From positions 4,585,125-4,649,124 of the forward strand of contig NC_012997.1 of assembly GCF_000023025.1 (NCBI RefSeq): a stretch of 64,000 nt of DNA, written 5' to 3'. The stretch comes from Teredinibacter turnerae T7901. GTDB lineage: Bacteria > Pseudomonadota > Gammaproteobacteria > Pseudomonadales > Cellvibrionaceae. The notes beneath the pieces were generated by a model that did not search any database, was not told where the DNA came from, and saw only the letters and a program-made list of their open reading frames with translations. Positions 35,315 through 44,900 of this stretch are shown piece by piece (position 1 is the stretch's first letter; the number at the start of each line of letters is the position of its first letter). A program made the position numbers and the translations under genes.

Positions 35315-36598
35315 TTACTTTGAAGTACCCGAAAACTCTGGGTAAGCTTCCATACCACATTCGGACAGGTCGACACCGTCGAATTCTTCCTCTTCGCTGA
35401 CACGAACGCCCATGATTGCTTTGATAGCGATCCAAACAACCAGGCTGGCAACAAATACCCATACAAAGATGGTTAACATGCCCACCAACTGACCAACGAA
35501 GGTGGCGTCAGAGTCAGAAATCAGCACCGCGAAAATACCCCAGATACCAACAACACCGTGAACAGAAATCGCACCTACGGGGTCATCGATTTTCAGTTTG
35601 TCGAGGAACAGGATAGCGAAGACAACCAGCACACCACCTACGGCACCGATAATTGTAGACATCAGCGCAGTGGGATCAGCAGGCTCTGCAGTGATAGCAA
35701 CCAGGCCAGCCAACGCGCCGTTGATTGCCATAGTCAGATCAGCTTTGCCGAAGATGATGCGAGCTACGATGAGCGCAGCAATCAAACCACCACAAGCAGC
35801 AGCATTGGTATTAACAAACACGTTAGCCACTTCGTTAGCGACGCCAACGCCAGACAATTGCAGCGTGGAACCACCGTTGAAGCCGAACCATCCCATCCAG
35901 AGGATGAACATACCCAGCGCAGCCAGAGGCAGGTTAGCACCAGGAATCGCGTTTACTTCACCGTTAGGGCCGTATTTGCCTTTGCGTGGGCCAAGTACCA
36001 ATACACCAGCAAGCGCAGCAGCGGCACCGGCCAAGTGAACAATACCGGAACCTGCATAGTCAGAATAGCTCAGTTCGTACAGGCCAAATACCGAATTGCC
36101 ACCCCAAGTCCAGCCACCTTCCAGCGGGTAGATAACGCCAGTCATGAAAACAGCGAATACCAGGAATGCCCAGAGCTTCATACGCTCAGCAACGGCACCG
36201 GAAACAATAGACATTGCAGTAGCAACAAACACTACCTGGAAAAAGAAGTCGGAAGCACCAGAGTATTGCAAGCCAGCATCTTCAACGCCAGCATTAAAGT
36301 CCGCAACACCTTTAACAACACCAGCAACAGCTGCGTCGTCCATACCAGCAACGGTAGTAACACCGCTTAAGAACCAGCCACCACCGTACATAAAGTCGTA
36401 CCCGCAGATCAGGTACATGGTGCAAGCGATAGCGAAAAGCGCGACGTTTTTTGTAAGAATTTCTGTTGTATTTTTAGCGCGAACAAGCCCGGATTCCAAC
36501 ATCGCAAAACCCGCAGCCATCCACATTACCAGCGCGCCACACACCAAAAAATAAAAGGTGTCCATGGCGTACTGCATTTCATAAAGAACATTTTCCAT
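35315..36598 (-). CDS. amtB: Ammonium transporter AmtB
   Basis: 427 residues, 11 membrane helices. AmtB conducts ammonium and is gated by binding of deuridylylated GlnK. Pore histidines lie in GSGIVHLAGAAAALAGVLVL and ISVHGVVGIWG; the phenylalanine-gate and central N-terminal MVWMAAGFAMLESG-like block (LVMWMAAGFAMLESGLVRAK) are present. No cleavable signal of the E. coli type is obvious; an uncleaved first helix follows a short periplasmic N-terminus. It is 41 bp downstream of glnK and part of the porin-glnK-amtB unit. Confidence 0.97.
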   Translation of the reverse strand: MENVLYEMQYAMDTFYFLVCGALVMWMAAGFAMLESGLVRAKNTTEILTKNVALFAIACTMYLICGYDFMYGGGWFLSGVTTVAGMDDAAVAGVVKGVADFNAGVEDAGLQYSGASDFFFQVVFVATAMSIVSGAVAERMKLWAFLVFAVFMTGVIYPLEGGWTWGGNSVFGLYELSYSDYAGSGIVHLAGAAAALAGVLVLGPRKGKYGPNGEVNAIPGANLPLAALGMFILWMGWFGFNGGSTLQLSGVGVANEVANVFVNTNAAACGGLIAALIVARIIFGKADLTMAINGALAGLVAITAEPADPTALMSTIIGAVGGVLVVFAILFLDKLKIDDPVGAISVHGVVGIWGIFAVLISDSDATFVGQLVGMLTIFVWVFVASLVVWIAIKAIMGVRVSEEEEFDGVDLSECGMEAYPEFSGTSK

Positions 36599-36639
36599 AC
36601 CAGATCTCCGGAAATTTTAATCTCTTTTCTAATTATGAG

Positions 36640-36990
<351 letters not shown>

Positions 36991-37033
36991 CTAATGGTTT
37001 ATGCAGCGTCGGCGCTGCTTGATAGATATGCTT

Positions 37034-37063
37034 GCCCGGCCGTTAACACGCTAACAACCGGGC
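37034..37063 (-). terminator. Hairpin between porin and glnK genes
   Basis: GCCCGG (37034-37039) with CCGGGC (37058-37063) plus inner GTTA/TAAC pairing, no U-tract. More likely a read-through or 3'-protection hairpin that lowers downstream expression than a full stop. Confidence 0.45.
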
Positions 37064-37072
37064 CAACAAAAC

Positions 37073-37759
37073 TTACTCGATAGGCAAGCTGTAGGAAACA
37101 ACGAACTTCAGGTCGTCATCGATGGATTTACCTTTCACACCATCACCATCAGCAAGAAGAACCTCGTCTTGATCCACAACCTGGCTAAAGGTGAAGCTCA
37201 AGTTATCGTTGTACGCGTAGGAAATATCCAGGTGGGTAAACTCAGTGCTATCGTCACCAGTGTGTGAACCAATCATGAATGAGAAAGGCCCGGTTGCGTA
37301 ACCCAGAGTGAAATAACGGTATGATTCGTCACCACCTTCTGTTGCAATATTTTCGTACCAGGAGAAAGACACAGGGCCCAAGCCCAAAGCGACTATAACT
37401 TCAGTCAGGTCGCCGTACTGATCTTCCATGGTACCGCCGTTCGGGTACATGTAGTTCCATACGCTAACGTCGTAAGAGAACATACCAGCAGAACCGCCAT
37501 AGCCAGCACCCAGATCCCACTCCGTACCAGCGCCAGTGTCACCTGATGAACCCCACAGAGTGGTGTAGAAACCGCCAGCACTGTATGACAGATCGCCAGA
37601 TACCGCAGGCGTACCTGAACCCAGGTCAAGACCACGCCACAAGTAAGTACTGGCAACCCCAGCAGACGCAGAAATTTCAGCGTTCGCCATAGGAGCGAAC
37701 GCGCTCACTGCCAAAGAAGCTGCAACAGCACCTGCCAGGATCTTTTTAGAAAATTTCAT
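37073..37759 (-). CDS. TorF-family putative outer-membrane porin
   Basis: 228 residues from the ATG at 37757-37759 (GGAGGAAACAC upstream). Signal peptide KKILAGAVAASLAVSAFAPM. The mature protein begins EISASAGVASTYLWRGLDLG, typical of the TIGR02001/TorF-like beta-barrel family, with alternating aromatic strands to the end (LKFVVSYSLPIE). In many proteobacteria this gene precedes glnK-amtB, and the barrel is thought to help nitrogenous solutes cross the outer membrane. First gene of the porin-glnK-amtB operon. Confidence 0.88.
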   Translation of the reverse strand: MKFSKKILAGAVAASLAVSAFAPMANAEISASAGVASTYLWRGLDLGSGTPAVSGDLSYSAGGFYTTLWGSSGDTGAGTEWDLGAGYGGSAGMFSYDVSVWNYMYPNGGTMEDQYGDLTEVIVALGLGPVSFSWYENIATEGGDESYRYFTLGYATGPFSFMIGSHTGDDSTEFTHLDISYAYNDNLSFTFSQVVDQDEVLLADGDGVKGKSIDDDLKFVVSYSLPIE

Positions 37760-37838
37760 GTGTTTCCTCCAAATTTTACTTTTTAAGTCTTTTTTTTGAG
37801 CTTGGTCGATCACCAGTCCGACGAGCCTGCATGGTTTT

Positions 37839-37855
37839 AGCACTAACTGCGCCAA
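37839..37855 (-). promoter_or_regulatory. Sigma-54 promoter candidate of the porin-glnK-amtB operon
   Basis: On the minus strand TTGGCGCAGTTAGTGCT has GG and GC exactly 10 bp apart, about 80 bp before the porin start codon. The -24 half (TGGCGC) is strong; the -12 half (GTGCT) deviates at one base. Confidence 0.65.
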
Positions 37856-37929
37856 CTTTGGTTTCTCTATTTATAACAAGGAGTTAGCTCATTTTTTAAA
37901 GACAAAACAAGTGATTTTAGATGCCGAAA

Positions 37930-37987
37930 GCACAATATGAGTGCATATTCCAATTTGGTGCACTCATCATTTGCACCAATTAGGAAC
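37930..37987. promoter_or_regulatory. NtrC-type enhancer sites
   Basis: GCAC-AATATGA-GTGC, a perfect GCAC-N7-GTGC, lies at 37930-37944. GCAC-TCATCAT-TTGC (one mismatch) lies at 37960-37974, and a weaker site at 37973-37987. Centres are about 110 and 140 bp upstream of the expected sigma-54 start, the same spacing as the NtrC enhancers of enteric glnA. The flanking stretch to 38284 has no gene. Confidence 0.65.
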
Positions 37988-38284
37988 ATAGCTTCAAATA
38001 TGGAGTTATATTCCTCGGAGCAAGCTAAAAATCAATATTCCAGGAGGAGGTTTTTAGGTTTCCCAAAGTGCCGCACCATGCACGTTAAGCAGATTTCGAT
38101 GTGGTGAGATATTGCTAGTTAGCATTACAGGGAGGGGCTTCGGTATTTAAAAATACGTCGAGAATAATTGTGCACATCAGCCAGACAAGTTTGTCTGACT
38201 GGGGCGCGCAATAAAATATCGTTTACGAAAATTTAATCACTCCGCAGCAAAGAGAGCGATTAAAGTGCGCAGATGCACCATAAT

Positions 38285-39526
38285 CTATTGGGTAGCATTG
38301 GAATAATTGGAAAAAATCAGGCTAACGTTGGTGCCACCAAAGCCAAAACTGTTACTCATAACGCTTTCCATCGGCTCTTCGGTGTATTCGCGTACTAAAG
38401 GCAGACCTTCGAATTCTGGGTCGAGCTCGTCTATATTTGCCGCAGCGACCATAAAGCCCTGCTGCAGCATAATGAGCGAATAAATCGCTTCGTGCACACC
38501 GGCCGCTCCCAGGCTGTGGCCCGTTAAGGATTTAGTACTGCTAAACGCCGGCAAGTCCTCACCAAACACTCTTTGCATTGCGGCAACCTCAATGGCATCG
38601 CCTACCGGCGTACTGGTGGCATGAGTGTTAATGTAGGCAATCGGTGTTGCACGTATAGAACGATGCATCGCTGCCGCAGTGCGCATCGCGCGCTCAGAAC
38701 CTTCTCCTGACGGCGCGACCATGCTGGCACCATCAGACGCGGTGCCGTAGCCGGTAATCTCGGCGATAATATTCGCCCCACGCGCCAGCGCATGTTCCAG
38801 CGATTCCACAATCAGCGCCCCGGCGCCATTTGCAATCACAAAGCCGTCTCGCGACTTATCATAGGCGCGACTCGCTTTCTCCGGCATGTCGTTGTACGTG
38901 GACGACATGGCTTTCATTGCATCGAACAAACTGGACTGTGCCCAGTGTTCAGCTTCTGCGCCACCGGCAATAACCACATCCTGCTCTCCCCAGGCCACCA
39001 TTTGTGCGGCAAGCCCAATTGAATGTGCGGACGTCGCGCAAGCCGATGCGATACTAAAATTCAGTCCGCGAATACCCATAGCTGTACTCAAGCACGCAGA
39101 GACAGTATTCGTCATGGTCGCGGTTACCCGGTACGGTCCAACTTTGCGAATACCTTTTTCGCGCAAAAGATCGGCGGCTTCGACAATATCTTTGGTGGAG
39201 GCGCCACCGGAACCCATAATCAGCCCCGTACGCTCGCTGTGCAATAACGACTCATCAATGCCGGCCGAGGCCAACGCGTCCTGAACAGCCACCCAGCCAA
39301 GCTGCGCTTCCAGCCCCATAAACCGGCGCAACTTTGGTGGAATATCCTCACAGCGCTCGGTGTGTGCCAGGCCAGCTACTTGCGACCGCATTCCCAGCGC
39401 CGCGTATTCCGGCATGCTGACAATTCCGCTGTGACTGTGTTTCAAACTGTTTGCAACCGCCTCGGGGGAATTCCCGATTGGCGATACAATACCCCAACCG
39501 GTGATGACAACGCGCCTTTGAAACAT
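38285..39526 (-). CDS. fabB: Beta-ketoacyl-ACP synthase I (FabB-type)
   Basis: 413 residues. Condensing enzyme of fatty-acid synthesis: extends acyl-ACP by two carbons from malonyl-ACP. Catalytic Cys163 (SIASACATSAHS) and the two histidines in NTHATSTPVGD and SLTGHSLGAAG form the Cys-His-His triad of KAS I/II; NSFGFGGTNV closes the active site. There is no fabA beside it as in the usual fabAB pair. It is divergent from an HxlR regulator, so this may be a regulated second FabB or one dedicated to a special lipid. Confidence 0.92.
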   Translation of the reverse strand: MFQRRVVITGWGIVSPIGNSPEAVANSLKHSHSGIVSMPEYAALGMRSQVAGLAHTERCEDIPPKLRRFMGLEAQLGWVAVQDALASAGIDESLLHSERTGLIMGSGGASTKDIVEAADLLREKGIRKVGPYRVTATMTNTVSACLSTAMGIRGLNFSIASACATSAHSIGLAAQMVAWGEQDVVIAGGAEAEHWAQSSLFDAMKAMSSTYNDMPEKASRAYDKSRDGFVIANGAGALIVESLEHALARGANIIAEITGYGTASDGASMVAPSGEGSERAMRTAAAMHRSIRATPIAYINTHATSTPVGDAIEVAAMQRVFGEDLPAFSSTKSLTGHSLGAAGVHEAIYSLIMLQQGFMVAAANIDELDPEFEGLPLVREYTEEPMESVMSNSFGFGGTNVSLIFSNYSNATQ

Positions 39527-39543
39527 TAGTATTTACCCTGATG

Positions 39544-39581
39544 GTCTCTTTAGGAGACTGAATATAGAGTCAAAATTTTGA
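39544..39581. promoter_or_regulatory. Palindromes in the fabB/hxlR divergent promoter
   Basis: GTCTC-TTTAG-GAGAC at 39544-39558 and the perfect 12-bp palindrome TCAAAATTTTGA at 39570-39581 fill the 64-bp gap between the divergent genes. They are candidate HxlR operators. Confidence 0.5.
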
Positions 39582-39590
39582 GATGTCAAC

Positions 39591-40073
39591 GTGAAGAGAA
39601 CAGACTTTAGCAGCGAGCTATGCTCACTCGCACAAACCCTGAATATCGTGGGAGAGTGGTGGACGTGGCTGATAATTCGGGACATCCAGCTCGGAGTTAG
39701 CACCTTTGGCGCGATCCAAACTCACCTGAAAATCTCCAAAAAGGTACTGACAGACCGGCTCACGACCCTGTTAGACGCCGAAATCATTCAAATTAAAGAA
39801 CCGGGTAAGCCGCGCAGCGGCTACGAACTCACTACAAAAGGCCTCGAGCTCACACCAATTATGCGGCTGATGATTCAATGGGGGGATAAGTGGATCTACG
39901 ACAATCAGGGCCCGGTGACCTTCGTCCACAATTCATGCGGTCATGAAGCACGCGGAACGCTGGTGTGTGATGTTTGCGGTGAACCCATGAGCAGTACCGA
40001 TTGCACCGCACACCCGAACGCGGAGTTAGCACAACAATGGCGGGAATATGGGCTTAAGGTACCTGAGCGGTGA
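39591..40073 (+). CDS. HxlR-family transcriptional regulator with zinc-ribbon-like tail
   Basis: 160 residues starting at a GTG (39591). The winged-helix HxlR core is LNIVGEWWTWLIIRDIQLGV then THLKISKKVLTDRLTTLLDA and ELTTKGLELTPIMRLMIQWG. An extra C-terminal block CGHEARGTLVCDVCGEPM has three to four Cys/His ligands and may bind zinc or act as a redox switch. It is divergent from the fabB-like gene and probably controls it in response to an unidentified signal. Confidence 0.88.
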   Translation: MKRTDFSSELCSLAQTLNIVGEWWTWLIIRDIQLGVSTFGAIQTHLKISKKVLTDRLTTLLDAEIIQIKEPGKPRSGYELTTKGLELTPIMRLMIQWGDKWIYDNQGPVTFVHNSCGHEARGTLVCDVCGEPMSSTDCTAHPNAELAQQWREYGLKVPER

Positions 40074-40305
40074 AGGCAAAAAACAACCAGCAATTAAGCG
40101 GCGTCTTGGGGTACTTACCGAACCATCATTGCGATAAAAAATGGCGTATTCGCATTTTCAATACCCATAGGATGCTTCGAATTCGTTTCGTCAGCTAAAT
40201 CAAAACAAGTAAAATCATGGGTCATATTTGTTGAGCATGACAGACGATAACATCGATAGATTCATATCGTCATGTATTCATATATCTCGCGCGCAACCAA
40301 AACTG

Positions 40306-41376
40306 CTAGTTAAACCCTTTATACAAGAAACTAGAAACACCCACCCCTTTGGCAGCACGCAAACCGTAGCGCTCCACATACGCGCGCATGCGCACAACAT
40401 GCCCGGCACAGCGGCCGTAGCGACGGGAGAAATTCTGCACGTGTTCGAGCCAGTTTTTCGGGTCTATGCCAAAGCGCTCGATGATAGGTTTTATAGCATC
40501 GGGGATGGCACCGCGCTTATCTGCACGTAAAACTCGGCCGGTTTCATCCACTAAGCGCAAATAATCCTGCTCGGTAAAGGGCAAGGCCACATGAACATCC
40601 GTATGGCTGGAACCGTCAAATACCATCAGCGGTGCTTCTGGCTGGTTATCCAATTTTAAATCCGCTTTTAAGCGAACTTGTTTTTCGGTGCGCTCAGCCA
40701 GTTCCGGATGCTTTTTAAGTTGTCGTTTTTTTCTGGCAAGCTCAGCTAAGCGCTGCTGAATAGAAGTAAAATCGCTGGTATCCAGACTTTCTTCCATTCC
40801 TGCGCGGACCGGGTTTAAATCCACATAGGCCATACAACTGAGTAAAGCGGCCTCGTCCAAAAGCGCCTGGCTTTTATATCGCCCTTCCCAAAAACGGCCT
40901 TTGCAGTTTTCTTCCGCATTGGCCATACGCGCGATAGTTTCGTTAACGCCGCGCATAAACCAGCCAATATCAAACAGCCGCTCACGCCAGGTTTCGATTT
41001 TTAAATAGACGGCATCGCGCTGCGCCTCGTCTAATGTTGCAGGTGCTTTCAACCAGCGACTCACTAACATATCGCCTTTATAGAGCTGCATCCACCGCTC
41101 AACAACCTCGGTACGCGACCAGCTCTGCGCACGGCTTTTATCCACATGCAACACCACATGGTAATGATTGCTCATTACCGCGTAGGCACAGATATCAATA
41201 GCGTAAATATATGACAGGAATTTAAGGCGGGAAACAATCCATTGTTTGCGGTGATCATAGCTCTCACCCGTAGAAAAATCTTCCCCACACAAATACGCCC
41301 GCCGCACACACCGCACGTAGCAGTGATAGAACGGAGTTTCATCGAGGCAGACTTGAGTTTCTCCGCTTGTGGTCAT
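40306..41376 (-). CDS. REP-associated-type (IS200-like, Y1) transposase
   Basis: 356 residues. The HUH motif is MSNHYHVVLHV; further blocks FYHCYVRCVRRAYLCGED and CKGRFWEGRYKSQALLDEAA then YVDLNPVRAGM define the Y1_Tnp/TnpA_REP family. Such RAYT enzymes bind and cut single-stranded REP hairpins and are usually single-copy, domesticated genes rather than active insertion sequences. I see no terminal structures or obvious REP clusters in the flanks (40074-40305, 41377-41447). It lies beside the haemagglutinin-toxin locus. Confidence 0.9.
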   Translation of the reverse strand: MTTSGETQVCLDETPFYHCYVRCVRRAYLCGEDFSTGESYDHRKQWIVSRLKFLSYIYAIDICAYAVMSNHYHVVLHVDKSRAQSWSRTEVVERWMQLYKGDMLVSRWLKAPATLDEAQRDAVYLKIETWRERLFDIGWFMRGVNETIARMANAEENCKGRFWEGRYKSQALLDEAALLSCMAYVDLNPVRAGMEESLDTSDFTSIQQRLAELARKKRQLKKHPELAERTEKQVRLKADLKLDNQPEAPLMVFDGSSHTDVHVALPFTEQDYLRLVDETGRVLRADKRGAIPDAIKPIIERFGIDPKNWLEHVQNFSRRYGRCAGHVVRMRAYVERYGLRAAKGVGVSSFLYKGFN

Positions 41377-41447
41377 GGTTTCTGATGTTAGACGTTATTG
41401 TTTAGACGAATACTAAACATTAGTCAATAGTTTGGATTTCTTATTTA

Positions 41448-41900
41448 TTACCCCTCATACGCCTCAATCACAGCCTTCGAGAAATCTTCAAAAATATTGT
41501 ATAGGCGCGAAACAATTATACGCAACTCATCATAACTACTAAATCTAGGATGCTTAAGTTTAACGTAGTCAGCACCCTTACTTTCATATATTTTTCTTGC
41601 CACCCGCGTTAGCGGACCACCGAAACGTTCTCCTGTTGATTGAATAGAAGCGCCCATCATACACTCTGTAATTGCATATTTTAAAGAAAGTCTTAAATGG
41701 ACGACCCCATTTGTAAACTCGACATCTTCACAAAAACATCTCTCTTTTTTATTGTAGTATATGTAGGGAGATACCTCCCTCATGATTCGCTCTACAAGTT
41801 TTTGGTCGAATGCTTCTAGTCTATTTCCTGATTGAAAAGCGTTAGACAATTCAGAAAATCTCTCACAAAAATTGATCTGCTCAAACATGCTCATTCCCAT
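41448..41900 (-). CDS. Candidate immunity protein for the adjacent contact toxin
   Basis: Up to 150 residues; the third ATG (41886-41888) has the best ribosome site (GGGA six bases upstream), giving 146 residues. Soluble, helical, no signal peptide or TM (ERFSELSNAFQSGNRLEAFD, LRIIVSRLYNIFEDFSKAVI). It begins 11 bp after the stop of the 1373-residue toxin protein, the standard place for a CdiI-type antidote. I recognise no family; the call rests on position, size and lack of any export signal. Base composition is AT-rich like the toxin's 3' end. Confidence 0.6.
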   Translation of the reverse strand: MGMSMFEQINFCERFSELSNAFQSGNRLEAFDQKLVERIMREVSPYIYYNKKERCFCEDVEFTNGVVHLRLSLKYAITECMMGASIQSTGERFGGPLTRVARKIYESKGADYVKLKHPRFSSYDELRIIVSRLYNIFEDFSKAVIEAYEG

Positions 41901-41911
41901 TTTATCACCCG

Positions 41912-44900
41912 CTATTCAGGCCTAAACCTTATCACCACATTATATTGATTGGCCATTTCTAAAAACTCTTGCAATCTGTATGAATATTGATTCACATCTG
42001 GAACCTCAAGAATTTTGCTACCCCATAGCTCAGTACCATCTAGCTCAAATCTATATTTGTCGGATCGAATCACCGTCCCTGAGGCGTACTTTAAATCGAA
42101 CTCTCTAAGATATTTTTCAAAGGTTGGCAATTGAATTACATTAAAATCAGTGGCTTTTCTTGAAATGATCTCACCGAGATCTGGGTCATAAGAATCTAGC
42201 CGTTTTCCATTTTCCAAATGCACCTCATAAAATTCGTACCATTCCTCGTCTCTAGCCTTTTTATTAAAATCATTACCCCGCTTAAACAGTGCTTTTATCT
42301 CATTCCAACTAGGCCTTTCCTTATTTACAACCTGAAACGCATCTTCAAGCGAATCCAATGCGTCAAGCCCATTCAATTCAGCCTGCTTTACAGCATTCAA
42401 TGCATCTAAATTTGTTCGGATACTTTCCGCTATTCCGTTATCATACAGATTTTTCCAGTGATCAATTAGATCCGGATTCGACTTTATTCCTTTAAAAAAA
42501 TTGCGGTTTTTTACAAGCTCACTTTGTAGTACGGCTTTTACTGCGTTCTCAAGCCCGTCTAGCTGCTGCACCAGTTCGGATGCAGACCTAGAACGCGCCA
42601 TATATTCAGCGGCATCAGAAACTCGGCCGGAAACTCCACCCGCTACATTATCTGTTGCACGAACTCCAAACCTAGTAACCAAACCTCCGCCAGCATATAT
42701 CTCCAACGAGTCTGTAATAACTTGAACTTCTTCATATTTAACTCTCAAATATTCCATCCACCAGCGCAATTCATCAGCATTGGTAATGTTGGGATCGTTT
42801 ATTAAGTTATTCAGATCGTATTCAAACTGGTCTAAAGCCTCACCTACACCCTCGGAGAAAGATACCTGCCTTAAATTTGCAAAATCAATGTACCCCTCTT
42901 CACCCAGATCAATACCTTCACCATCCAAGCGCTCTGGCAGCGAAATGTACAGTTCCCCATCTTCAAGTAGTTTAATATTGTAAAGAAATGAAAGAGCTGC
43001 TCCAGATATGGTGGCGTCGGCAGGAAATTCGATTCCATCTAAAATATCTTGATTTTCTATAGACTCGATCGACCATCGGGATGTCGCCAATACTCTCAAA
43101 CGTTCTTGCTCCGCTAATAGAGAGTAAATAAATGAAGCGTTTCTTACATTGTTTTGACTTAGATTTTCTTGACCTTGCCCGACAACAACAGCGGCACCGG
43201 AAGCAATCTCTACTTCTACGTCACTCCCACCGGCGACAAGTACACCCAACGCAGCTATCAGTCGAGAAGTATCGACTTGAAGCTCAGTTAGCCGAGCTAA
43301 TTCTGCAGTGGTATCTTGAAATTCGTTAACATAGTAAAGCGACTCAGGAGGAATCATTCCCGAATCTAAAAGCCCTTTAAAATCTGAATTCAAAAGTGAA
43401 TCACTTGAAATATTGGCTTCTAACCAACCTGCAACCTCTGCTTGCTTCAACGTAAGCTCTTCTCTATCTGAGCTCGATACGTAGTCAACAAGTTGACTGA
43501 TTAAACTCGCTGTAGCGCCCGCGGCACACCCGCCGTCAACGTTCCCCTCATCTGCATCACCGCTAGCAGCGCCAACTAGGCACTGAGTTGCGGTCAACGC
43601 TATCAACTCTGCGGCACCGCTTAAATCCGCTGAAAGAATTTGTTCTGTTACATTTGCACCAATAATATTTACGCCGTTAGTAACTAACAGCGGAATGAAT
43701 TCATCTTCAAAATCATCGAAATTTCCGCCATTAGAGAGCACCCTTACCCCACTTTGCACAGCTGCAGATGTAACGGCTTGCACCGCCTGTCCATACAGCG
43801 TAGGAGTATATCCAGTAAATACTCCAGCATCGCTATAAACAGGTTGATTAAAGTTAGTAGCTTCAGATGTTGTAAAAAATTCCGAATTGATTGCTGACAT
43901 AGCGCCCGCAGTAACCATAGCCGTAGCCATACTACGAGCGCCATCTTCACTCAGCACAGCCTCATAACCCGATTCGAATATCTCTACAGGAGTACCACCA
44001 TTAACCGTGGCATTTGCAGAAGCCGCCGCTGCGGTACTCATCATTGCGGTGAATCCCGCGTTCAAGACTGCGGCAGTTGTTCCCCCTGCTGCAATCGCCG
44101 AACTCGTCATGGTGGCAGCCAAAGCTGCGCCTGCACCCGCGGTGCATACAGATACAATAATCATAATGATTATCATCGCTGCCGCACTTAAGCTCGTATT
44201 CGACTCATCCCAATCTTCATAAGCTGTTTCGATTTTTTCCCAGTCGATATCTATATCTGGATTGTTACGAAGTTCGGCGATCCACTCCAAGCCTTCCATA
44301 TCTCCGAAAGCGTTCATTTGCTCGTCGAAGGTGAGGCCATCTTTGCCTTCGTATTGTACTTTTACACCATAAAGCGCCTCGGCAGCGAAACCGCCAATAA
44401 TAGTATTGGGAATGGCGGTTTCGTGATTGTGACCACGACTTTTGTTGGTTATGGTAAAAAGTTTTTCTTCAATGGAGCTGTAACTGTAGTGATCGTTCTC
44501 GACAGTCATTAGCATATTAATGCTGCCATCGGATGCCAACACAGAAGTGCCTTCTTCGCTGGTAATATCGGCGGCGCGCAAGGTAATGTCGCCCATGGCG
44601 CTGTGTATGCGAACTCCCTTACCAGAGTCCAACACCGAACGCATGGCTATGGTCGCATAGGCCGATTCATCTTCGGTCAGGTTATAGTATTCTCTGTGAG
44701 CAACCATTTGCTCCTGGTTTTGCTCATCAATGATGGTAATACCCAAACCGGCCAACAAATTGATGTGGCCCTCATCGGCATGTAGCGTAGAAGCATTAAC
44801 TTCTATAAGCCCACCGGCCATAAGATCGATGTTATCTCCAGCCGAGAGTGAAGACTGAACGTGTTGCAATGCGGATGTGTAGTAGCTGGAATTGGCGTAG

